In this document: positions 56,365-64,000 of the stretch, piece after piece
How positions within the stretch are numbered: the first letter of the stretch is position 1
Layout: every line of letters begins with the position of its first letter
Assembly: GCA_917880885.1 (NCBI GenBank)
Contig: OU862923.1
Coordinates: 21,488,770-21,552,769 of the forward strand
Origin: Limnephilus marmoratus
Lineage: Eukaryota; Arthropoda; Insecta; Trichoptera; Limnephilidae
DNA length: 64,000 bases
Direction: 5' to 3'
Program-made: the position numbers and the translations under genes
Notes under the pieces: generated by a model
Database searches by the model: none
Seen by the model: only the letters and a program-made list of their open reading frames with translations
What the model was told of the DNA's origin: nothing

Positions 56365-57160
56365 TATTTGCGGCACGTTCCAGAGTGAATCAGACATACT
56401 CTGATGTAAGACAACCATTCAGAATTGAAACTATTTATTTATTTATTTATTTATTGCTTCTTTACAATTTATATACATATATTTTTAGCATGTAATTATT
56501 AACCCCACTAGGGTTCGCCTGTATCGGGGTTAATAATTTCACAATTTAATAAAAATAAAACACGCAAATATCGGTCATGCAAAACAGTTAAGTAAAAGCA
56601 AAATAATAAAATTTAAAAATAAAATGATAAACAGAGAAAATAATAAGTGATAAAAATATATGAATTAACAACAAAGTGTTAAGAGATCAGACAAAATGTT
56701 ATCATTAGTTCAAACCATTTTCAACAATAGATAAAATTAAAAAAATATATGTCCTTAGGTTTTTTTTTAAATACCTATGTGTAAAAAATAAAAAATGAAA
56801 AAAACAAAGATTTATAAGCGATTACATTAGAGCGAATCTTTCTTATGAAATATTAAAGTGACTATCAAATAATTATGAAATAAATATGAAAGAAACCGTT
56901 TTGATCACAACATTATTGTTTTCATTCCATTTAAGTGCCCGTTTTCATTAAAATATGATTGTTTTTTATATTAAGTTAACTATTAAGTCGTGTTTGGTGA
57001 CCACTTCTTAATAGCCAGGTACTTCCCCACCTTTATCCCTCCATCTCCTTTCTCTCGCCACTTACCTAATCCTCACAATAAATTGCATCGTCTCACAAGC
57101 TTCTAGCGGTTGGGACGTTGGGGGCATTTTGGACTCTTGTATGGTATTCACAAAAAAAAA
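56365..57160 (-). repeat. Inverted module Yc interrupted by a retroelement tail
   Basis: 56365-56430 and 56990-57160 are the two ends of an inverted Yc copy. Between them, 56430-56990 starts with (ATTT)n and looks like the tail of a - strand LINE (cccactagggttcgcctgta). Confidence 0.6.
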
Positions 57161-57499
57161 TTAAAAATATAATTATCAGATTCAGATAAACTTACATGAA
57201 TTTGACTGTCCGAATGTTTTTAAGAAATTTTTATTTTTCCGACCTCGTCACGATTCATATTACTAGTGGATGTTGTTCAACAATTACAATGTAAACTAAT
57301 CGTAAAGATTAAAGCAATTAAAATATTCACGGAAGTGATTTTCCCACTTAAAGGTGACTAACTTAGTTACTGCTCAGTAATAAGTAAAGAAGAATCGTTA
57401 ATCTCTATAATAAGATTGTTAATATCTTTTTTAAGTATATGTTTTGAATTGATAATCTAACCACACCAGCATTCATTGTCTCATGAATAATAAATAATG
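57161..57499. other. Non-coding
   Basis: Nothing recognised. Confidence 0.4.
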
Positions 57500-57745
57500 T
57501 ATAGTACGTTAGCTCCACACAGGAGGCCCTGAGGAAGATAAATCCCTCAGAGCCTACGTCGTCTTTGAGGATGCTGTATGGAGGGTATTTTTAGGAAAGG
57601 AAGGAGAGAAAGTTCTGGGAAGGAAAAGGGTATTAAGGGTGGGTAGGAATCTAAGGGTCAGTGCGTCTAGGAGTGACGGACGTATGAATCCATCCCTCCC
57701 ACTGCGGTGCAAGGCGATGTTCCGAGAGAATAAGGCTGGAGAAGT
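57500..57745 (-). repeat. Module Yb copy, inverted
   Basis: It is the reverse complement of 3930-4190 (cctgaggaagataaatccct, ggtgggtaggaatc). The 84-codon antisense frame is an artefact of the repeat. Confidence 0.65.
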
Positions 57746-57774
57746 CAAAGATAATAGTAAGAGTAAAGGTAAAG

Positions 57775-58110
57775 TAATTGTAAAGGTTATTTCATGAACA
57801 TTCTCCAACCCTAGAGTCCCAAACCCTCCAGTCTTTCAAAATAAATATCAACTATACTTTAATATTATAGTAAATGTAATACTAATAGTAATGGGGGTAG
57901 CAAATGTAAAATCGTGCAGTGTCCAGTGTTTTAAATATAATGTCCTCCGCGTGCAAAGCCGTATCTTCTCCAAGCATAAACTTACTAATTAAAGTGTGTT
58001 TTATCGGAAATGACCTGCCAGGTAAGTATGTTTCTGTATCCATTTGTAAATAGTAAAGTTAGATAGAATCTTAGAATTCTTAATAAATTGTACAGCACCC
58101 TTGAGGTGAA
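57775..58110 (-). repeat. Inverted partner of 8641-9110
   Basis: It shares gaacattctcca, cctccgcgtgcaaagccgta and gacctgccaggtaagtatgt with the reverse complement of 8690-9105. Confidence 0.7.
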
Positions 58111-58119
58111 TTGGAGAGG

Positions 58120-58262
58120 AGGCGTCTACTAATATCTACAAGAATTCCAAAAACTGAAAAAAACGAACTAATATCTATGAGAACCAAAGTGTTGACGAAT
58201 ATCTACAGCTCAAACTGCTGACTAATATCTATGAGAACCAAAGTGTTGACGAATATTTACAG
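58120..58262 (+). repeat. Minisatellite array, arm 1 of an inverted pair
   Basis: About five units contain gacgaatatctacag or gactaatatctatgag-type text, spaced 25-40 bases. Confidence 0.7.
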
Positions 58263-58717
58263 CACTGGCAGAGGTTGGATTTGCAATTATGTATATCATA
58301 TTGGAATAACGTAATATTGCGTATGCAGTTTAAAAAACTTAATTTATGTAAGTATGTATGTAAAAATCCGTAATATCTGACTATTGGACACATTTAGCTG
58401 AATGTTAAGGATTTGGGTTTTGTTTTAACAGCTTTCTTTATTTCGAGTGCTTCTAAATTATATAGTCTGTTACCATGACCATTTCTATGTCAGTTAGGTT
58501 AGGTTAGGTTGTGGTTCCGTGTATTTCGAAATATATAAATATCTTTGTATTATGACCTCCATGTTTGTTCAATAAATTATTGTCCTCGTAAACAGCAAAA
58601 TACGTAATATTATGCAAAAACTTCATGAACGTACTTTAAACGTTTAAGCTTTTACGTAATTAGTAATTACGTAATTGAAGTAATTTATGCTTTTCCGTGC
58701 AACCTCTTGCTCAGCTG

Positions 58718-58930
58718 CCCTCTGTAGATATTAGTCCAACCTAAGCTCTGTAGATATTAGTTCAACCTACGCTCTGTAGATATTAGTCAACACTGGGACT
58801 GTCATAGATATTCGTCCGACCTTAGCTCTGTAGATATTAGTCAACACTCTGAAGTTCGTAGATATTAGTCCAACATATGATTTGTAGACATTCGTCCGAC
58901 ATACAGGCTGTAGTGTAGATATTAGTATCT
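58718..58930 (-). repeat. Minisatellite array, arm 2 of an inverted pair
   Basis: About eight units of ctgtagatattagtc (the reverse complement of arm 1) are spaced 25-35 bases. The two arrays are separated by about 455 bases. Confidence 0.75.
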
Positions 58931-58939
58931 GGAGTCTTT

Positions 58940-59035
58940 GGTGAACCCGGGAACTTCTGCAAACGTAGCGAACTACTTGGGGTGACCTATGGCAGAGGTG
59001 TTGATTATCCAATAAATTGTCTCCCAAATTGAGAA
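58940..59035 (-). repeat. Module Ya copy, inverted
   Basis: It is the reverse complement of 3755-3870 (gaacccgggaacttctgcaa, gcagaggtgttgatta). Confidence 0.6.
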
Positions 59036-59584
59036 ATGCATTGTATTGTATATACAATCAGTTTGGCAAAGTTTTTGGTACTCCATCCTAACTGTGTCAT
59101 AGTTACTTTTAGAACAGATGTTTTAAAATCTTGTATCGTAAGCATGCTAATAAAATAAATTTACAAAATACCAATAATAAATAATTTATTATCAATAACT
59201 CAGGTGCTAGTGTTATGAAAAATATTATTTTCGTTATAAAATGTTTAAAGCTCAGTGCACAAAATATATTTTCATAAAATAATAAATAACTTGCAATTAC
59301 GAAAAATTCTATACTAATGCTCATAGGAAAATGGTTACATATTGTAATACTCGTATCTACGTGCTCCAAAGCAATTATTATAATTTCTCAAAGGACGTGT
59401 TATTGTACATTAATTACAGGGGAAAATCCGGCAATTCGAAATAAGATAAATTTTAATGACCGGGAAATAAAGCGTTTGTTTTGAGGGGAAATACTTGTCT
59501 CTGTCTCTTTGATGACATGATTCTAATGCAAGTTAAAAGATCACTTTCAGTTAATTTATGCTTAGAAGTGAACATTCTTTGTAG
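59036..59584. other. 3' flank of the secreted-protein gene
   Basis: No gene is seen. A - strand ATTAAA at about 59452 and an AATAAA at about 59180 could end the transcript; neither is certain. Confidence 0.35.
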
Positions 59585-60322
59585 CTAAAAATGGTGGCCT
59601 TTGTGACCTTTGTGGCCTTTGTGACCTTTGTGGCCTCTATGGCCTTTCCCACCTCTAGGTTTTGTTGCTTGCTTGACAACAACGACTATTTTGTACTGTT
59701 TCACTGGCGTGTAGTATTGTGGTTGTGGCTTCTGGTATTGTACTTGCGGTGGGTGGTATTGTACTTGCGGTGGGTGGTATTGTGGTTGTGGCTTCTGGTA
59801 TTGAACTTGCGGTGGGTGGTATTGTACTTGCGGTGGGTGGTATTGTGGTTGTGGCTTCTGGTACTGTACTTGCGGCGGGTGGTATTGTGGTTGTGGCTTC
59901 TGGTATTGTACTTGCGGTGGGTGGTATTGTGGTTGTGGTTTCTGGACTTGTACTTGCACCGTGTAGTATTGTGGTTGTGGCTGATAGTATTGTACTCGTG
60001 GCTGGTAGTATTGAATTTGTGGCTGGCGATATTGTACTCGTGGTTGGGAGTATTGAACTTGTGGCCTGCTTTTAAACTTCTTGCTCAAATGTGGGGAGCG
60101 GGAGTCCCTGCGGACTTCAGGAGCTACGGACAAATCAGTGTCTTCCAGGTCTGTTGTCAAACCCGAATTTCTGGCTAAGATAAATAAAAGGTCCACTGCA
60201 GTGGCATGTGTTTCTAAGGTCTTCTGATCGTTCAGATGAGAGGAGATATCAGATGACTCCGAGGAGTTGGCAGGAACTGCTGCTACGGATATGAGGAGGG
60301 CAAGTGCGGCAAGGATAAGCAC
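59585..60322 (-). CDS. Secreted Pro/Gln/Tyr-rich repeat protein, exon 2
   Basis: This main exon encodes 245 residues. It begins VLILAALALLISVAAVPA, which with the three residues of exon 1 makes a good signal peptide with a likely cut after VPA. Next come a charged region of about 60 residues and an RR pair (about residue 71 of this exon). The following block is built from QKPQPQY and HPPQVQY units (about five and six copies). The last 20 residues are GHK triplets ending in GHHF. Stop TAG is at 59587-59585. The acceptor (TTTATTTCAG on the - strand) abuts 60322. I recognise no named family. Composition and secretion suggest an extracellular structural protein (cuticle, eggshell, adhesive or silk-like), and the His-rich tail could bind metal; both are inference. 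Confidence 0.85.
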   Translation of the reverse strand: MLILAALALLISVAAVPANSSESSDISSHLNDQKTLETHATAVDLLFILARNSGLTTDLEDTDLSVAPEVRRDSRSPHLSKKFKSRPQVQYSQPRVQYRQPQIQYYQPRVQYYQPQPQYYTVQVQVQKPQPQYHPPQVQYQKPQPQYHPPQVQYQKPQPQYHPPQVQYHPPQVQYQKPQPQYHPPQVQYHPPQVQYQKPQPQYYTPVKQYKIVVVVKQATKPRGGKGHRGHKGHKGHKGHKGHHF

Positions 60323-60740
60323 CTGAAATAAATATATTGGCTCGTGTTAGAAGAATCATTCATCAAACATTCAAAGAAATTATTCTCTACATTCACTTGA
60401 CTCGATGAACACTAAGGAAGGTTTATCTTAATTGGTTCTCATTAATATTAATTACCAATATCTTTCATCAGCAACTAAGAATGTAATGGGGAATTATTAG
60501 AAGAAATCAAATGCGAAAGACTTGGTTTTTAAAAATGTATCAAATGAACTGAAGAAGAGAGTAATTCTGTTCTATAAAAGGCACTATTTTGGAACATGGA
60601 GACTTCTTAAGGAACCTTTTTAAATAAATTTTAAATTGAAAGATATAGAAATAAATAAAAATCGGTAAGCATTATTTATGTAAGAAATTGAAAAAATCCT
60701 GGAAATATATTTGAATGGAATTAACAAACGATATTCTTAC

Positions 60741-60749
60741 CCCTTTCAT
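60741..60749 (-). CDS. Exon 1 of the secreted repeat protein (Met-Lys-Gly)
   Basis: On the - strand ATGAAAGGG is followed at once by gtaaga. Spliced to 60322 it gives MKGVLILAALALL in phase 0, which supplies the start Met and the Lys of a signal peptide. A three-residue first coding exon followed by a phase-0 intron (here 418 bases) is typical of insect cuticular and other secreted structural genes. The exon 2 frame has no in-frame ATG before the hydrophobic core, which supports this join. Confidence 0.8.
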
Positions 60750-60851
60750 GGTGATTTAGAGGAGTGATGCAGAGTGTATTGTATTTTAGTAAACACAAGA
60801 GCTTTATTTACAATAGTCAAGGTGACTTTACACTTGCGATGCAACGAATCT

Positions 60852-60887
60852 AATGAGTGCCCTGTGACGTTTTCAGGACAATTTATA
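60852..60887 (-). promoter_or_regulatory. Core promoter of the secreted repeat protein: TATA box and initiator
   Basis: On the - strand TATAAAT lies at 60887-60881, and an initiator-like TCATT lies at 60856-60852, about 33 bases downstream. That spacing fits an arthropod TATA/Inr promoter and predicts a 5' UTR of about 105 bases before the ATG at 60749. Confidence 0.5.
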
Positions 60888-60899
60888 CCCGACCATAAG

Positions 60900-61149
60900 A
60901 TGGGAGCGATGTAACTAATTACTCAAGCAATAATAAACCTTACATTAGTCATAGACAAAACCTACCTGTTGAATTGAAATGACATCAACATTGTTATGAA
61001 AGACGACAGTCTTAAGAAAACAATTATTATGTAATAACATCTTCCAGTAAGTATTTTTCAATATAATTCAAATCATAATGAAATAACCTTCCGACTACTT
61101 AAAAGGGATCTCCTCGTGTTCGCAGAATTTCGAGATGCACACCAATTGT
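60900..61149. other. Upstream flank of the secreted-protein gene
   Basis: No further motif is recognised upstream of the TATA box. Confidence 0.4.
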
Positions 61150-61654
61150 GTCGAATGATGTTCTTACGATCGTTCAGGGCGGTTCCAATGAGAAAGATTA
61201 AATATTTTTAGTATCAGTTTTTTTTTAAATTATAATCCAATATCGATTTTATTTCATTCAAAATTTGCTTAAATTTATACCTTCCGTCAAAAATGCTGAA
61301 AGGCGTGATGATAAAACCATTAAAATTATGTACTTTTGTAATTATTTTTTGATAATAAGTATTTATAATTTTTCAATAACGTCTGAGCAAAATAAGAATG
61401 TAAAAACATCTTAAATATATTAGATTGTAAGACCGTCAATAAATAGACAAACTGAAGTATTTTCGTCACAAAACACGTGCGCGGATCTTTTGTTCAATGA
61501 TTTTATTTAAACTAAAATTAAAATTCTGAAAAAAAGCTTTCCCAGATAATTCATTATTTTATTTTACTACATGATTATATGATTTGAAATTTGTGTTGTA
61601 CGAGTATAATACAAAAATTTAGTTTGAAAATTTAACAAATCTGCCAACGACCTA

Positions 61655-61858
61655 CAAAGGGGGGGGGGGGGGTAAAATGAGATATCACGTGTATTTATTT
61701 TTCGTGATAATATTCTGAAAATTTCAAAATACTTTGTACTAAAAAAAAATACACGTGATTTTGGGAAGGGGGTAATCTAAAACCTCACCACATATCACCA
61801 GGGGGGGGGGGGTTAAAAAGTTGCTAAAAAACATCACGTGATTAATGGACGACCCCTT
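61655..61858. mobile_element. MITE with G/C-run ends
   Basis: The right end (atcacgtgattaatggacga, cccctta) resembles the MITE family at 1368-1543. G runs lie at 61659-61672 and 61801-61813. It is absent from the partner repeat at 54495-55185. Confidence 0.6.
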
Positions 61859-61945
61859 ACCTTAAGATGAATCTTTCGAAATCAATTTATACTTTTTGTT
61901 GAAAACAGTCAATCCGGCGAAAATTTTATTTAAAAATTTGCTTTT

Positions 61946-62545
61946 TCCCGCGGCTTCGCTCGCATGGTGTAAGGGGGGTTACCACTCCGCCTCCTCCGCC
62001 TCCCCCCCCCCCCCTCCTCCCCCCTCTCACCACCCTCCCTCATCCCTCCCCCCTTCCCCCACCCCCCTCCCTTCCCCATTCTCTACCTCCCTCCCGCTTT
62101 CCATATATTCAATCCCAGTGCATTCAGTTTTTAAACAGCCCGCGTGCCACCTTTTACAATTTTTATTCAAATTTTCATTTTTCATGTTTATTAAATTTGG
62201 TACCTAACATAGGTACCTATTTAAAATATCTAAAATTCTTTATTCGATTCAAACTATTAGGGGAGTACCTACTTTTACTTTAAATAAATTTATCAACTTA
62301 AAGATTTTCAAAGATAGAATCCTGATTTAAGAATCATTGTTTTGCAAGATGTCATTCTCAAACACGCGAACTGTCAAACGTGCGATAGTCGTTTGGTTTT
62401 CTGAAATTATCCAATTTTCTTAATTTTTCTCTCCGTAAGAACCATCCTCGTACTTCAAGGAATATTCTAAAAAAAGATTTAGCAAAATCGGTTCAGCTGC
62501 TCTCGAGATTAGCGCTTAGCAACAATATTCAGCGATTCATTTTTA
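61946..62545 (+). repeat. Family-Z-like repeat, diverged
   Basis: The copy starts tttttcccgcggcttcgctc, has a C-rich tract at 61980-62100, then cggttcagctgctctcgaga, and ends gcgattcatttttatatata. It is absent from the partner repeat at 54495-55185. The 103-codon frame here is an artefact of the tract. Confidence 0.6.
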
Positions 62546-62610
62546 TATATAAGACGACATATTTCCGGTTTTGTTTGGTTATTCCCTCTTAAAGAAAACG
62601 TTGAATTTTG

Positions 62611-62984
62611 TACTGAAAATCGTTTTCCATGCCCAAAATTAATTACTTCATTTGGACAATATCGTTACTGAAGAAGAACTTCTTTCAATCGATTGTTGGA
62701 AGAAATTAAAGGCATTTTTCATAAAATCCAAATATTGAAATACATTTTTATCAAAAGAATTGTTTCCACATGAATTAATTTTGCAAATATCCTATATTTG
62801 TCCAATTTATTTGTCATGTAACAACACGTGCGCAGGTAAAACATGCATAACAAATTTCATTTGAATAACTTTTGAAGGTTATGCCCATCGATGTAGCATA
62901 TCACTGAAGAGGAAGATAATAGCAATAATTATGAAACGAAACATGAAACAGAACAAGACATAGAAAAATAAAAAGTTAACGGTC
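62611..62984. other. Non-coding
   Basis: Nothing recognised. Confidence 0.4.
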
Positions 62985-63035
62985 GCAACTGGGATTCGAA
63001 CCTAGGATCTCTTGTATTACCGGTAGACGTGGGCA
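62985..63035 (-). mobile_element. tRNA-like fragment, - orientation
   Basis: On the - strand the fragment contains GATCCTAGGTTCGAATCCCA with an exact B box. No A box or full cloverleaf is seen, so it is a truncated SINE head. Confidence 0.45.
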
Positions 63036-63185
63036 AAATGATTCCCAAAAGTGAATAGATCCCGTCTGATTCCCCCGGCCTTTTGAATTGATTCCTTCTA
63101 TTCATTCCTTTAATTCAATTAATTAAAGGAATGAATAAAAAAAAAAAAAACAACTAGAGTGAATAAAAAAAACTAGAGTGAATGG

Positions 63186-63475
63186 GTAGACTATGAAACA
63201 CCGCAGCACCGCACAAAGAGGAGACTGATAGGCTACCAAGCACCGCACAAAGAGGAGACCGATTATTCTATCTCACTAACTCGCAGGCTGAAACCTATAG
63301 ATTAATGTGTTTGTCTCTTTTTGGTGTCGCTTTTTCGTTTCATTTTAAATCACAATAAGTAGGGAGGCTACGAAGCATCACACAAAGAGAGGACCGATTA
63401 TTCTATCTCATTATCTCGCAGGCTAAATCCTATACTTAGATGTATATGTTTGTCTTTTTTTAGTATCGTTATTTT
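63186..63475 (-). repeat. 135-bp tandem repeat, about 2.3 copies
   Basis: Units starting ggctaccaagcaccgcacaa (63232) and ggctacgaagcatcacacaa (63367) share the whole following text (ttattctatctcactaactc, gtgtttgtctct). A partial third unit lies at 63186-63231. Inverted relatives are at 1880-1975. Confidence 0.75.
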
Positions 63476-63574
63476 TCGTATGTAAAATGTATTTATAGCT
63501 AGCAATTAAATCTTTAAATTTTACAGTTTTTTGTTTCACCCTTAAAGTATTTTATTCATTAAACTTAAAAGTAT

Positions 63575-63609
63575 TTTATGACAGCTGACAACAGCTGACA
63601 ACAGCTGAT
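63575..63609 (+). repeat. Short 11-bp tandem repeat
   Basis: The unit acagctgacaa is repeated three times; each carries a CAGCTG E-box. Confidence 0.7.
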
Positions 63610-64000
63610 TGGCCTTATAATATATGCAAATTTACATTTTACATCTACCCAAGATCCACGTCTAAAAGTAGGTAGGTATTTGTATTCCAATATCTTTCAT
63701 ACGTGCCAAAAAAACGATTACAAGTGCACAATTTTTGCTTCTCACTTTTCTAGCCAATGCCGCGATGTTCGGATTCAATGTCGAAAGTTTTCGGCTAACT
63801 ATGTAATGAAATTGAAGGCTTGGCCCGCCGAGGAATTGGTGAACCGCTGCGCTCGGACGGATTAAGGGCCGGCATTGAGGAATGAAAGAGTAACTTTTGA
63901 CTAGTGTCTTGTGTCTTACCCCGCAGAGACTTGATCAACTCGCGAGCCGAGATTGACGTGAAACGATGGCGATGTAAGACGATGACATCTGACGTCATTT
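63610..64000. other. Window edge; possible - strand exon
   Basis: The last 80 bases are less AT-rich. On the - strand an open frame (SISARELIKSLRG) is followed by gtaaga with a donor at 63919. With no other exon visible this is only a hint of a gene continuing outside the window. Confidence 0.2.

Larger units (their letters stand above)
61150..62610 (-). repeat. Inverted partner of 54495-55185, split by two insertions
   Basis: The parts 61150-61655, 61858-61945 and 62545-62610 align to the uninterrupted copy at 54495-55185. The gaps hold a MITE and a family-Z-like repeat. Confidence 0.75.

Noticed and set aside
59591..60178. Long + strand open frames (195 and 118 codons) over the secreted-protein gene
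   Set aside because: They are antisense translations of the QKPQPQY/HPPQVQY repeat. They lack a signal peptide, promoter or domain, whereas the - strand frame has all the expected parts.
1..64000. CRISPR arrays, operons or bacterial-type signals
   Set aside because: No direct repeats with unique spacers occur, and introns plus eukaryotic transposons show a nuclear insect genome.

Overview
The window is a piece of an insect (arthropod) nuclear genome: AT-rich, intron-heavy and packed with transposable elements. The insect reading rests on the last four coding exons of CASK (calcium/calmodulin-dependent serine protein kinase, a MAGUK scaffold; caki in flies), whose translated C-terminus is insect-like, and on the repeat content: Gypsy, Jockey-like LINE, hAT, Harbinger and Tc1/mariner-type MITEs, tRNA-derived SINEs and Penelope-like motifs. 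I cannot fix the insect order from the sequence.

Only two host genes are supported. CASK runs on the + strand. Its guanylate-kinase-like domain is split over exons at 15752-15874, 32723-32830, 43889-44064 and 45101-45280 (stop TGA). Splice signals and codon phases fit across all three introns (16.8 kb, 11.1 kb and 1.0 kb). The PDZ, SH3, L27 and kinase exons must lie upstream of the window. The second gene is on the - strand at 60749-59585: a two-exon gene for a secreted, low-complexity Pro/Gln/Tyr-rich protein with a Gly-His-Lys tail, and a plausible TATA box and initiator. A possible THAP-domain first exon at 49890-49980 is weaker.

Layout. 1-10.3 kb: MITEs, a SINE-bearing repeat, hAT remnants and a LINE tail, upstream of the first visible CASK exon. 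10.57-13.31 kb: a 5'-truncated Jockey-like LINE with an 11-bp target duplication. 14.1-15.75 kb: a degenerate repeat ladder that appears to derive from the start of the adjoining CASK exon. 15.9-32.7 kb: intron holding a nearly pristine 8.9-kb Gypsy element (20877-29801) with almost identical LTRs, gag, pol and a canonical -1 frameshift heptamer. 32.9-43.9 kb: intron with tandem copies of a polypyrimidine-rich repeat, a hAT element, a large TIR element and a nested Harbinger MITE. 44.1-44.5 kb: a 16-bp-class minisatellite directly after a splice donor. 45.3-46.2 kb: a higher-order repeat inside the CASK 3' UTR. 46.2-49.6 kb: AT-rich sequence without genes. 51.0-54.0 kb: a mobile element with about 570-bp terminal inverted repeats and a broken PIN-nuclease-like protein. 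54-59 kb: a dense nest of SINE-like repeats and an inverted minisatellite pair. 59.6-60.9 kb: the secreted-protein gene. 61-64 kb: a nested repeat region and a 135-bp tandem repeat.

The genes do not form a pathway. The window is best read as a long-intron neuronal scaffold gene colonised by successive waves of elements, whose nesting order can be read from target-site duplications.
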